A stretch of DNA of 64,000 bases. Source: Cytophagales bacterium (GTDB taxonomy: Bacteria > Bacteroidota > Bacteroidia > Cytophagales > 172606-1). The notes under the pieces are model-generated. The model searched no databases and was not told the origin of the DNA. It worked only from the letters and a program-made list of their open reading frames with translations. How positions within the stretch are numbered: position 1 is the first letter of the stretch; the number at the start of each line of letters is the position of its first letter. Location: assembly GCA_030446715.1 (NCBI GenBank), contig JAUJMU010000007.1:1-64000 (forward strand), read 5' to 3'. The position numbers and the translations under genes were made by a program. Shown here one piece after another: positions 37,705 to 46,141 of the stretch.

Positions 37705-38500
37705 GTTCGTTTTGGTTAAGAATCCAGTTTCTGGCCGCAGCCTGCCAGTCTTTCATTGCGTTTTTGCCCACCTTCCAGCCGTTGGCCTGGTAGTAGTTGT
37801 AGAACCGTTCCGCGAGCCGTTCCCTTTCGCCTGCCGGCAATTGAACTGCTTTCTCCTGCATGTAAGCCCGCACCTCTTCGGGAGAAGGGGGCACAAATGC
37901 GGCTGCTTTTGACTTTCGGGAAGGGGGGGCGGCCGCAACCGGGGGGAAGGGAAGCTCGCCCTCCAACCCTGCCGGCTCCCCGGAAGGACGGCCGGTGATC
38001 TCCGCTTGCGGCAAAAGCCTAACCCATTTTACCGGCACTGGGGTACACGTCCTCCCTATACTATTCATTGAATAATTCTTACTATATAAGGTGTCACGCC
38101 CCGGCGCAGCACCCGTTTGTCCATAGCTGGGGTCAGGGTTGTCTATACCTCCGGACGCCCCTGTCGTTAGGGGCAGCGGTCCGGCTGGGGCAGCCGGCAC
38201 GGAGGGACGGGACGGGCCGTCAACAAAAATCTGCCGCCGGTTTCCCTTCCCCTTTTCCACGCGCAGCCCAATGTAGCCTTTCCGTTGCAGCAGGGTAAGC
38301 CAGCGGCAGACCGTCCGTTTGGTGACCCGGCACCGGGCGGCAAAGTAGGCGTTGGTAGCCCAGCAGTAACCCGTCTGGCGGCACAGGCCCACGATTTCCC
38401 CGTAGAGGAGTTTCACCGTCAGGGGCAACGTCTCCTCCCCCTGCATCGCGGCCGGCAGGTGGGCGTAGGAACTGATGAAGGGTTGCTTTTCGGTTACCAT
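37628..38500 (-). CDS. Helix-turn-helix replication-initiator-like protein
   Basis: 290 residues from the ATG at 38500, which overlaps the excisionase-like gene by 7 bases. The winged-helix region covers about 25-85 (LTVKLLYGEIVGLCRQTGYC, ATNAYFAARCRVTKRTVCRW and LLQRKGYIGLRVEKGKGNRR). A long Pro/Gly-rich linker follows. The C-terminal helical part, ERFYNYYQANGWKVGKNAMK with DWQAAARNWI, is like the DnaD-type tail of phage and plasmid replication proteins. Probably recruits the ATPase encoded by the overlapping next gene. Confidence 0.7.
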   Translation of the reverse strand: MVTEKQPFISSYAHLPAAMQGEETLPLTVKLLYGEIVGLCRQTGYCWATNAYFAARCRVTKRTVCRWLTLLQRKGYIGLRVEKGKGNRRQIFVDGPSRPSVPAAPAGPLPLTTGASGGIDNPDPSYGQTGAAPGRDTLYSKNYSMNSIGRTCTPVPVKWVRLLPQAEITGRPSGEPAGLEGELPFPPVAAAPPSRKSKAAAFVPPSPEEVRAYMQEKAVQLPAGERERLAERFYNYYQANGWKVGKNAMKDWQAAARNWILNQNEHGHYQQPAAADRRHVSRDKDYHEPL

Positions 38501-38763
38501 AGCTTGTTGCGCTTGTTTTCCTCCATCACCCTGAGAATATCCTCGTAGGCGTAGTAGATCACCCCGCCTATTTTGGTGTAGGGCAGCGTGCCGTTGACGC
38601 GCAGGTTCTGTAAGGAGCCCGGGGAGACGCCGAGCAGCTTCCGGACCTGAGGAGATTTGAGCCACTTGGGCGGCTGAAGGGTGCTGACGAATTCCCTGAG
38701 TTTGGTCAGCAATTCCTGCTTGAAAACGTGCAGGTCTTCGGTGGTGACAATGTTGGCAGGCAT
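38494..38763 (-). CDS. Excisionase-like helix-turn-helix protein
   Basis: 89 residues from the ATG at 38763. MerR/excisionase-type core: WLKSPQVRKLLGVSPGSLQN with LRVNGTLPYTKIGGVIYYAY, then EDILRVMEENKRN. Bacteroides elements carry such Xis-like or accessory proteins next to replication and excision genes. It is the first gene of the leftward replication module. Confidence 0.8.
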   Translation of the reverse strand: MPANIVTTEDLHVFKQELLTKLREFVSTLQPPKWLKSPQVRKLLGVSPGSLQNLRVNGTLPYTKIGGVIYYAYEDILRVMEENKRNKLW

Positions 38764-38996
38764 ACCTGTTTGGGTTGTTTGGTAATGGGCACAAAGAAAA
38801 AGCGCCAACGGAAGCCAAAACAGTGACCAGGTACGAGTCACCCCTGGTCACCCCACTGAAAATCAGAAGAATACGATCAAAAAAAATTTGATTTTTTACA
38901 TTAAGCGTTTAATTTAGCCCTCCGGGGACGACGCATTTTTGCGTACTGCTATACCGCTACCCTTTTTTTCGAGGTTCACTGCTTATCCCTGACCGC

Positions 38997-39245
38997 ATGG
39001 CTTACCTCCCTTCCGATCGTCTTCATCCGGTGAATGATGAGGTTCTCGACCAGCCGGTGGCCCAACTCCCGGTCAGCCCGGAGTTTTTACAGATGATGCA
39101 GACGCTGCACTTCCAAACTTTGCGGGACCTGCTGCATTACCCGGCCCATCAGCTCCTGCAACTGGACGGCTTCGGCTACCGGATGTTGAAAGAACTTATT
39201 AGTTTGCTGGAGCGTAATAATTTAACCGGTTGCCTGCGGGAATAG
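38997..39245 (+). CDS. Stand-alone RNA polymerase alpha-CTD-like helix-hairpin-helix protein
   Basis: 82 residues. The middle and end, SPEFLQMMQTLHFQTLRDLL and HQLLQLDGFGYRMLKELISL, match the helix-hairpin-helix fold of the alpha-subunit C-terminal domain (the GFG-type hairpin). There is no alpha N-terminal domain. It is transcribed divergently from the excisionase-like gene across a 233-base gap and lies 52 bases before the HEPN-like gene. It may act as a DNA-binding or polymerase-contacting adaptor; the function is not known. Confidence 0.65.
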   Translation: MAYLPSDRLHPVNDEVLDQPVAQLPVSPEFLQMMQTLHFQTLRDLLHYPAHQLLQLDGFGYRMLKELISLLERNNLTGCLRE

Positions 39246-39297
39246 GTAGTGCTTAACAGTCCGCCCTACCCGCGGCTCCCCGTTAACGAGTCTTTTC

Positions 39298-40320
39298 ATG
39301 CCCAGCTACCAGATTGAAGTATACATTCCGTTCGTTGTGCCTTTTGCCCTGCCCGAAAACCTGACGAGCCGCTTCACAGATGCGTACGCGGAGCTTTCGG
39401 AGCTGTCGGGCCAGATCAGTTTCTTTGCCGATGAATTCGGGGAGGCCAAAGTCCGGCTGGAAGTCGTAGTACCGGACCTTGAGACGGAAGAAAACCTTTC
39501 CCGTTTTCACAATCAGTCGGGCATTACCACGCACGACCGTATTCTCAGAATAGCTTCCCGGCTGACGGCTGCTTCCGATGAGCAGGAATACAGGCTGCCC
39601 GGCAAAGAAGCCTATACCGAAGCAGACGATTCCGTGCTAAAAGACCTGCTGGTAGACGCCTACACCAAGAATGTGTACGACTTTCTGGTGGCGCTGCAAC
39701 TGGCCAAACCGGGCCTGGTACACGCCGATGCCGGTGTAGTGGCGCTGAATGGTAAGCCGTACGGGAGGACCAAGCAACTCACCAGTCCCGTGCGGGAAGC
39801 CCGCTATTTCGTGGAGCGTGACGGGTGGCCGGCTTTTCACGACATTCCCATCCGCAAGGCCTGGCAGTGGGTGTTGGAGGACATGGAAGCCTTTGACAAT
39901 TTCAGCACTACGCCCGTGCAAAGAGCCTTGCACGCCTTTACGTACCTGTTTGACAACTATCCCAACGACCTGAGTGCCGTGCTCTTCTGGTCGCTGGTAG
40001 GGCTGGAAGCCCTGTACGTGCGAGGGAAACAGGGGGTGGTGGAACAGATTTACGAAAAATCCAGGGTACTGCTGGGAGACAAAGCCGACGCCTTGCAGCG
40101 CATCAAGCAGATGTACCGGTTCCGCACCAACCTGGTCAGCGGGACGTTGAATATCCCCTCCTATTTTTACATCAATGATGACACGGATGAATCGGAAACG
40201 TACGCAGAAAAGACCGGCGATGCCGCTTTCCTGGCCGTAGCCATGCTCACGGCAACTTTGCAGGAACTGATTATGCGCGACCGGAAAAAGCTTGAGTTTA
40301 ACTACGTTCTCAGCGAATAA
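39298..40320 (+). CDS. HEPN-like (Apea-HEPN type) protein with altered catalytic motif
   Basis: 340 residues. The C-terminal third resembles the Apea-HEPN domain: ALFWSLVGLEALYVRGKQGV, VEQIYEKSRVLLGDKADALQ, and the motif helix YRFRTNLVSG. In active HEPN ribonucleases this helix carries R-x4-6-H; here R276-x4-S281 has Ser where His is expected, so RNase activity is doubtful. The N-terminal part (SYQIEVYIPFVVPFALPENL, YAELSELSGQISFFADEFGE) is mixed alpha/beta and unassigned. It could be a conflict-system sensor or an inactive relative. It ends convergently 27 bases from the RteC-like gene. Confidence 0.6.
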   Translation: MPSYQIEVYIPFVVPFALPENLTSRFTDAYAELSELSGQISFFADEFGEAKVRLEVVVPDLETEENLSRFHNQSGITTHDRILRIASRLTAASDEQEYRLPGKEAYTEADDSVLKDLLVDAYTKNVYDFLVALQLAKPGLVHADAGVVALNGKPYGRTKQLTSPVREARYFVERDGWPAFHDIPIRKAWQWVLEDMEAFDNFSTTPVQRALHAFTYLFDNYPNDLSAVLFWSLVGLEALYVRGKQGVVEQIYEKSRVLLGDKADALQRIKQMYRFRTNLVSGTLNIPSYFYINDDTDESETYAEKTGDAAFLAVAMLTATLQELIMRDRKKLEFNYVLSE

Positions 40321-40347
40321 GCTGCTTGTGGAGGCGGGTAAAAATGG

Positions 40348-41880
40348 TTAGCCGCCGGCTTGATCCACGTAGCGGATAATTCGTTGGGCAAGCGCCCTGA
40401 TGGACCGGCGGGTAGACTCCTCGGAGTCGTAGTACCTGGCTTTAAGACTTTGCAGGGAAATGCGGGGCTGCTTTACGGAAGCAAAACTACGGGTGACGAT
40501 CCGCAGGATGTCTTTCTGCTGCGGATTGGCGAATACACCCGTCTCGTACAGCACCCGGGTGAGAAAGCTCAGTTCGGCTACGGAAAGGTTGGTTTGAATT
40601 TTATCATTGCCCTGATCGGGTTCATTCTGCTGCTCCACCTCATGGGCAAAGGCCTGCTTTTTCTCCCAATAGCGGATTTCCTCTTCGAGCCATTGGATGA
40701 TCTGGTCCCGGAGCGCCGGGTGGCGGGAGCTGTAGATGAGCTGATTGGCCGAGGGACGTTGTTTGTATCGTTTCAGTTGAAACCATAAACCTTCCAGCCG
40801 CTCCCCTTTCTCCTCAGCCCCTTCCAGTTCTTTTTCTATCTGACGGGTGCAGTAGTCAAAAAACAGGGGGTGGTTGAAGTTAAGCTCCTGCAAGAGCCGG
40901 CTCACCCCTTTTTCTTCCCACTGTCCGCCCGTAAGCTTCCGGTAATGCAGCAGTTCTTCGAGCAGGCGCCGCAGGTAACCCAGCCGGTGCAGGGTAAGCG
41001 CCGTGGGATCGGGCGTATGCTGGCCGGCCAGTTGGTCCAGCGGCACCAGCAGGCACCGGACCAGGAGCGTAGGCAAGTCGCTCTCCAGCAGGGACTTCTT
41101 CAACTGCCCGATAGTGGCCCCTTCAGAAGATGGGCGGATGGAAAAATACCACTCGGGCAGTGGAACCGATTGGCTCACGTAGTAACTAAAATGCTCCTCG
41201 AGGAAACGGTACAAGCCTTGTACCTGCCGGTAGATTTCCCAGTAAATGGCGGGTACCGAATAATCAACGTCCTCAACAGGAACACTTAACTTCCCTGCCA
41301 GCAGCTTTTCGCGCAGCAGCCGGCCCAGGGAAAACAGGCCGTATTGATGCTTTTCGATGTACTGCCGGATGGCTTCCCCGGTGGGTTGGCTGAATACGCT
41401 CTGGAACAATGCGGCCTGGATGCGGACAACTTCCTCAGCCACCAAGTAGTAGTAGAACCGGGCTTCCCCTGCCGTTAGCTGGTGCAGTTCCCGGGAGGTG
41501 GTCAGATAAAGGGTAAAACCCTTTCCTTCACTGTAAAGCTCTGTATCGGTAACATCCGCAGCCGCTACCTTACAAGCCACCATTGCCTGGCCGACCAGTT
41601 GAGCTTGTAAAGCATCCGCATCCTGAAGGGGTGTGTCGCCCCCGGCAGGCATACTTTCCGGTTGAGCGGTATTAACTACATGCCATTCTATCAATTGGTA
41701 ATGATGCTTTCGCTTCCGGAACCGCACCCGGTAACGGGTAATCCACCCGGAATATCTTGCGCGCAGATAGGAGCGGTATCCGGCATATCCATCCGCCGTC
41801 ATTACTAAGGGCGACAAATCACCCGCAATGACGCGGTACAGAAACATCAGCTCATACTGCATGCCTGGAGAGGGGTGCAT
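40348..41880 (-). CDS. RteC-domain protein (excision/transfer regulator)
   Basis: 510 residues, longer than the CTnDOT RteC. The C-terminal 250 residues fit the family: FNHPLFFDYCTRQIEKELEG, NQLIYSSRHPALRDQIIQWL and EEEIRYWEKKQ, then a winged-helix-like end with LSVAELSFLTRVLYETGVFA, NPQQKDILRIVTRSF and SLQSLKARYYDSEESTRRSI. In CTnDOT, RteC activates excision genes. Here no RteA/RteB two-component pair is visible, so the input signal must differ. The N-terminal 200 residues are unassigned. Confidence 0.65.
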   Translation of the reverse strand: MHPSPGMQYELMFLYRVIAGDLSPLVMTADGYAGYRSYLRARYSGWITRYRVRFRKRKHHYQLIEWHVVNTAQPESMPAGGDTPLQDADALQAQLVGQAMVACKVAAADVTDTELYSEGKGFTLYLTTSRELHQLTAGEARFYYYLVAEEVVRIQAALFQSVFSQPTGEAIRQYIEKHQYGLFSLGRLLREKLLAGKLSVPVEDVDYSVPAIYWEIYRQVQGLYRFLEEHFSYYVSQSVPLPEWYFSIRPSSEGATIGQLKKSLLESDLPTLLVRCLLVPLDQLAGQHTPDPTALTLHRLGYLRRLLEELLHYRKLTGGQWEEKGVSRLLQELNFNHPLFFDYCTRQIEKELEGAEEKGERLEGLWFQLKRYKQRPSANQLIYSSRHPALRDQIIQWLEEEIRYWEKKQAFAHEVEQQNEPDQGNDKIQTNLSVAELSFLTRVLYETGVFANPQQKDILRIVTRSFASVKQPRISLQSLKARYYDSEESTRRSIRALAQRIIRYVDQAGG

Positions 41881-42054
41881 AACGCTTCGGTCAACATATT
41901 GGAAGGATCGTAAGCCCGGCAGCAGGCATCGCGATGCCTTTTCTCCTGAGTAGCTTACCCTGGTACGCCCTGGCTATTCCGCGCGGAAACCCAACCTTTC
42001 CAGAGGAAAAAAATACGAGGTGCTACCTGAGCAAAACGGCTTTGATGGCACGGC

Positions 42055-42621
42055 TCACAGCAGCCAGAAGTAATGCAATCCTCCCTGGTTGATCAGCACC
42101 CAGGAGGCAATCTTACCCGTCTGTTCATCAAACAAAACATAGTACAGCGGTAAGCCCGGTTCGTTTTTCCTGAAGATGACCAGTATATTCTCCAGCTTCC
42201 TGCGGCCTTCGGCCATTTCGGCTTCCCGGTTACCCGTTGGCATTGGCCTTCCCATCAGACTTGTGATCGGTTCGGCTTCCCATACCATCTTGGGCAGTTT
42301 ACCCGGACTAGAAAACTTGTTCCACGGTACCGCGTCGTATTCGGCCAGATTCATTTCGTTGAGCGCCAGGTCCAGTTGCTGAAGTGCCGCCCTGTAAAAT
42401 TTCCACGGGCGGCTGCCTTCCACCCGGGAGGAGTCGGACTGGTGTATAAACCGTTGCAAGTACTCGGCATCCAGTTGCTCCCAGGGTGTTTTCTGCACGT
42501 ACCCGCCAAAGGAACGCACCAGTTCTACCCGCTTTTTTTCTTCCTCAGTCAGAGGTACGGATTGAGCTCTCAGGGACATAACTCCGAGCGTCATACTGAT
42601 CAACAAGCAAATTATTTTCAT
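42055..42621 (-). CDS. Secreted hypothetical protein
   Basis: 188 residues with a signal peptide (MKIICLLISMTLGVMSLRAQ, cut after RAQ). The mature part is Glu/Arg-rich and helical (LTEEEKKRVELVRSFGGYVQ, ALQQLDLALNEMNLAEYD), ending in a beta hairpin (YYVLFDEQTGKIASWVLINQ). No family recognised. It is last in a leftward group with the membrane protein and the Gly-rich lipoprotein upstream. Confidence 0.65.
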   Translation of the reverse strand: MKIICLLISMTLGVMSLRAQSVPLTEEEKKRVELVRSFGGYVQKTPWEQLDAEYLQRFIHQSDSSRVEGSRPWKFYRAALQQLDLALNEMNLAEYDAVPWNKFSSPGKLPKMVWEAEPITSLMGRPMPTGNREAEMAEGRRKLENILVIFRKNEPGLPLYYVLFDEQTGKIASWVLINQGGLHYFWLL

Positions 42622-42668
42622 GACAATGCACTTTTAAATGTTTAATCCGGGGGCCGTTGGTCTGAAAC

Positions 42669-43106
42669 TTACCGGGCAACCAGGGATTGTTCCTTGCGGG
42701 TGAGGCGATAATGGCAGAATCCAAAAAGCCCTCCGCTGCTGCTCATGAGCAGGGTGTTGAGGAGCAGTACCCCCCAGTCGCCGTTGAAGTACAGCAGGCC
42801 TTTTCCCAGAAAGAATACACCAGTTAACACAAATCCCAGCAACACGTACTGAACCACCCCGGCGAACGTATTCCCCACCCTGAAAACAATGATGTTGAAC
42901 AAGACAATGATGAGGAGTGCGGGAATTAAGACACTGGCCATTCCTGATCCGAGCAGGATCAGCATAAACCACCACCCGTAGGTGGAATCCGGTTCCACCA
43001 GCATCAGGATGAGGGGAAAAAACAGGCTGGCCGTCAGCAAACCCAGCAGGTAAGCCAGCCCGTTTTTCCATAAGAGCAACAATCCTCTGCGCATAGTCAT
43101 CATCAA
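42669..43106 (-). CDS. Four-helix membrane protein
   Basis: 145 residues with four to five predicted membrane spans (LAYLLGLLTASLFFPLILML, WWFMLILLGSGMASVLIPAL, VVQYVLLGFVLTGVFFLGKG, WGVLLLNTLLMSSSGGLFGF). No family recognised. It lies 24 bases after the Gly-rich lipoprotein gene. A small membrane protein downstream of a possible secreted hydrolase is compatible with an immunity role, which is speculative. Confidence 0.65.
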   Translation of the reverse strand: MMMTMRRGLLLLWKNGLAYLLGLLTASLFFPLILMLVEPDSTYGWWFMLILLGSGMASVLIPALLIIVLFNIIVFRVGNTFAGVVQYVLLGFVLTGVFFLGKGLLYFNGDWGVLLLNTLLMSSSGGLFGFCHYRLTRKEQSLVAR

Positions 43107-43130
43107 TTAATCGACGGAGCCAGTCCAAAC

Positions 43131-44465
43131 CTAGCAGGGCCCCAGGCTGATGGGGGCATTCCCACCGGAGGTATTAACGGGATATCGGGAAGCGTTATTC
43201 CGCAGGTCGAGGCCCAATTGTCCCGGCGAGTAGCCGGCATCCACGCCATAGGGAAAAGAAGATTGGGTTTTGGGCAAGCCAATACCGGCTGCATCGAAAA
43301 CAGAGAATACGGCGTCCGTACAATTCTGGTCGAATATGTTATACATCTCGCTGGTCATGTACCGGGCGGCGTTGGAGGCTCTTGTGAATTGCCCGGCACT
43401 TACCGGAAAAGTAGCACTTACCGAGTAGTGGGAGCCGCCATTATTTGAAAATTTGGAGTTTACCCAACCCGTTGAGTACTGCGCCGGGTAGAACCCGAAC
43501 ACCTGCTCGATGTAGGAGCCATCGGCCGAATTCTTCCTGAAGCCCACGAAAGTATGGCCCACGTTCAAGCCGTTTTTGGTATCGCCGCTGCCAGGGGAAG
43601 GTTCATCAACGTAAACGGTGATCTGGTAAGTAGAATTATCCGTGTTTACCCCAAAACAGGCCAGGTATCTTCTCAGGTCAATTGCAGGTTTCTCCTGGCC
43701 GGGAATGGTATGAGAAAATCTCGACTTCAGGAAGGTATACGGGAGAGGTTGCCGCGGTTCAGGGGTGCCTCCTCCGCCCCCGCCACCTCCTCCGATTGGC
43801 CCTTTGGGTAGCGGACCACCTCCTCCGCCCCCGCCGTCACATTCGATGTACTGCATTTCGCCGTCCACGTGCGTTTCGCAATACCTGCCTACGCATACTT
43901 TGGTGTAAAAGGTAACAGTAACCAGTTGGCATCCACCCCCTGATCTCCCGGAAGTCTTCGGGACGGATATTTCTCCAATGACTTTGCCGTTCTGATAGCT
44001 TACTCCGCTGAGAAACTTCTCCTGCCAGTCGTGCAAAGTCAATATTCCTGAAAAGTTCTCCAGTTGTATTTTCTCATCATTGGCGTAGAAGGAAGCTGAA
44101 TCACTTACCATTTTCATAATCCGGGCCTGCAAACTCCCCTGCTCCCGGTAGAGCAACAGCCGCACTAACCCACCAATGCCGAGTCCGCCAGATTCATACT
44201 CAAGCGGTACGCTTACCGCCGGTAAACCATTGGAAAGGGGGATCATCTCGGCTTTGTCCCAAAGCGGTTTCCGTTCGGGCAACTCTCCGTTTACCCGTCC
44301 GGAAGGGGCCGACTGGTTGGTTTCAAACCAGTTCCTGGCATCTGCCATTGTAATGTCCTTGTCTGGAATAACAGGTTTAACCTTTTGCTCCTCCCGGTGA
44401 CAACCCAACAGGAAGAACACGAAAAGCTGGCAAATAAAAAGTTTTGGAGTGATGCACTTTTTCAT
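43131..44465 (-). CDS. Lipoprotein with Gly-rich linker and C-terminal permuted papain-like domain (tentative)
   Basis: 444 residues. Lipoprotein signal (LFICQLFVFFLLGC). An N-terminal domain of about 210 residues is followed by two poly-Gly/Pro segments (GGGGGGGPLPKGPIG and a 9-Gly run). The C-terminal domain has GLNVGHTFVGFRKNSADGSY and later DQNCTDAVFSVFDAAGIGLP. A His before an Asn-Cys-Thr helix is the order seen in circularly permuted NlpC/P60-like cysteine hydrolases, so an amidase or peptidase acting on wall or lipid is possible. The overall family was not recognised. It is first of three leftward genes. Confidence 0.6.
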   Translation of the reverse strand: MKKCITPKLFICQLFVFFLLGCHREEQKVKPVIPDKDITMADARNWFETNQSAPSGRVNGELPERKPLWDKAEMIPLSNGLPAVSVPLEYESGGLGIGGLVRLLLYREQGSLQARIMKMVSDSASFYANDEKIQLENFSGILTLHDWQEKFLSGVSYQNGKVIGEISVPKTSGRSGGGCQLVTVTFYTKVCVGRYCETHVDGEMQYIECDGGGGGGGPLPKGPIGGGGGGGGGTPEPRQPLPYTFLKSRFSHTIPGQEKPAIDLRRYLACFGVNTDNSTYQITVYVDEPSPGSGDTKNGLNVGHTFVGFRKNSADGSYIEQVFGFYPAQYSTGWVNSKFSNNGGSHYSVSATFPVSAGQFTRASNAARYMTSEMYNIFDQNCTDAVFSVFDAAGIGLPKTQSSFPYGVDAGYSPGQLGLDLRNNASRYPVNTSGGNAPISLGPC

Positions 44466-44572
44466 AAAAAAGGCCGGTTAAAAAATTTGACATCATATTG
44501 AGGGATTTACTTTCGAATCTATTTTAGGTGCCAGAAAAAAAATGCCGTACGAAAGGGGGCGACCGGATCAGG

Positions 44573-45142
44573 TTACTTATTCTTTGCGCGTAACCGGCTC
44601 AACGTTTCGGGAGCCATACCCAGAAAAGACGCAATATGTTTCAGGTGAGCCCGGTGGAAGAGCTCCGGGTTTTTCTCGAGTAATGCCTCGTAGCGTTCCT
44701 CGGCCGTTTTGCAGCGGAGATCAATGGCCTGCTCATCTCCGCGCACGTAATACCGTTCCGTGAGAATCCGGCCTACGAAGTTAAACTCCGGATACTGCTG
44801 GTAAATCCTCTGCAAGTCCTGGTAAGGGATTGAGACCAACGTACAGTCTTCGAGCAGTTCGATATTTTCGAAACTGGGCTTTTGCAGGTAGAAACTATAG
44901 ACCGAAATAATCAAGTCCCCCTCCTGCATGAACCAATCCGTAGTTTCCTGGCCGTCATGGCGGTAAAATGCGCGCACCATTCCCTTTTCAATGAAATAAA
45001 GCCGGTCACACACCTTGCTTTCCCGGAGCAAGAGAGTCTTTTTGGGCAGTTTCTCCCGGATTAAGAAAGAGGGCAGGGCTTCCTGTAAGGCGGCCGATAC
45101 CGGTTGGATGTCGGCAATGAGGTTGAATAATTGAGTGTACAT
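44573..45142 (-). CDS. Crp/Fnr-family transcriptional regulator
   Basis: 189 residues. A cyclic-nucleotide-binding-type beta roll covers about 25-125 (LPKKTLLLRESKVCDRLYFI, EKGMVRAFYRHDGQETTDWF, LEDCTLVSIPYQDLQRI). The short C-terminal helix-turn-helix is HLKHIASFLGMAPETLSRLR. This is the common Bacteroidota Crp-like type; the effector is usually unknown. It may be element cargo. Confidence 0.9.
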   Translation of the reverse strand: MYTQLFNLIADIQPVSAALQEALPSFLIREKLPKKTLLLRESKVCDRLYFIEKGMVRAFYRHDGQETTDWFMQEGDLIISVYSFYLQKPSFENIELLEDCTLVSIPYQDLQRIYQQYPEFNFVGRILTERYYVRGDEQAIDLRCKTAEERYEALLEKNPELFHRAHLKHIASFLGMAPETLSRLRAKNK

Positions 45143-45186
45143 AGCTGTAGGGTGTTTGCTTTTGATTGGAACTGTAGTTCATGCGA

Positions 45187-45504
45187 CTATGGTTGTAATC
45201 CATCCGATCCGCCGCGCTGATGAAAGTCCCGCTGAATGGCCTCCTTTTCCGCCCGCAGCTTCTGAAAGTAGGCAACGCCCTCGGGGGTAATTTTCAGGGC
45301 ATGCGTGGTGAAGTCAGTTTTGCCGTGCAGCACCACCGCATATCCGTTCTTGTACAATTCATCCAGTATCGCATCGTACTCGGGAAAGCGCAAATCGTCA
45401 TCATCCAGGTGGCGAAGCAAATGCCAGATGGGGTAGTAGAATTCATCGCCGCGAAAAGGATACAGCTCTCCCAGGATGCGGTAGCAACGTTCTTGTAGGG
45501 TCAT
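45187..45504 (-). CDS. Small winged-helix-like hypothetical protein
   Basis: 105 residues. The order helix-helix-helix-wing is suggested by MTLQERCYRILGELYPFRGD, YDAILDELYKNGYAVVLHGK and TTHALKITPEGVAYFQKLRA, ending in a charged helix. No named family. It is 44 bases upstream of the Crp-like gene on the same strand. Confidence 0.6.
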   Translation of the reverse strand: MTLQERCYRILGELYPFRGDEFYYPIWHLLRHLDDDDLRFPEYDAILDELYKNGYAVVLHGKTDFTTHALKITPEGVAYFQKLRAEKEAIQRDFHQRGGSDGLQP

Positions 45505-45772
45505 CTGCGTAGATGGTTTAGTGGAGACTTTTGTGCGGGGGAAGTAATTGCGGGAGCGGTATTTACCGGAGCAATCTTACTATCCCCTTCGGTTTATTCT
45601 TTCAGGTGCATCGCCTTGTAATACTTTATATAAAAGTAGCACCCTTATAATTAAATACACTTGATATTTATCAAGAAATAGCGGCGGGACACAAAAAAAT
45701 GAGTCAAAAAGTATCAAATTTTATGAATAATGGCCACACTGGTCCAGGGCAAATACCTTTTGGTGCCTTTTG

Positions 45773-45970
45773 CTAGTCTACCAGAAAGGGGCGCACTTCC
45801 TCTTCTTTCATCCTGGTGAAGCGGCAAAAGTCGGAGACGGTAATCTGATCCCCCATCTCCTTACCGCTGGCCTCCCTGATTCGCTTAATCAACCGCCGGG
45901 CGTAGCCTTGCCCTTTGCCGGTCATTTTCTGGATATCCTTCGCGTACACGCAAATTCTAACTGGTGCCAT
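45773..45970 (-). CDS. Small helical DNA-binding-like protein
   Basis: 65 residues: PVRICVYAKDIQKMTGKGQG followed by YARRLIKRIREASGKEMGDQ and ITVSDFCRFTRMKEEEVRPF. It has the look of a truncated helix-turn-helix often found 5' of tra operons in Bacteroidota elements, but no function is established. It faces away from the tra operon across a 171-base gap that should hold both promoters. The 268-base gap on its other side shows nothing else. Confidence 0.55.
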   Translation of the reverse strand: MAPVRICVYAKDIQKMTGKGQGYARRLIKRIREASGKEMGDQITVSDFCRFTRMKEEEVRPFLVD

Positions 45971-46141
45971 TTTGTTCTATTTTGCTCTAAATGGTTTCAT
46001 CTGTAACCATGCCTCTTTTTCAAAAGCTGCCATCAAAATATCTTTGAAAAGGCTTCAAGCGCGGTATTATCCGCATTATACTGACATTAATTTACCGCAA
46101 CACCAGTACAAATCCAAGTAAACGGTCCGGAGACATCACCC

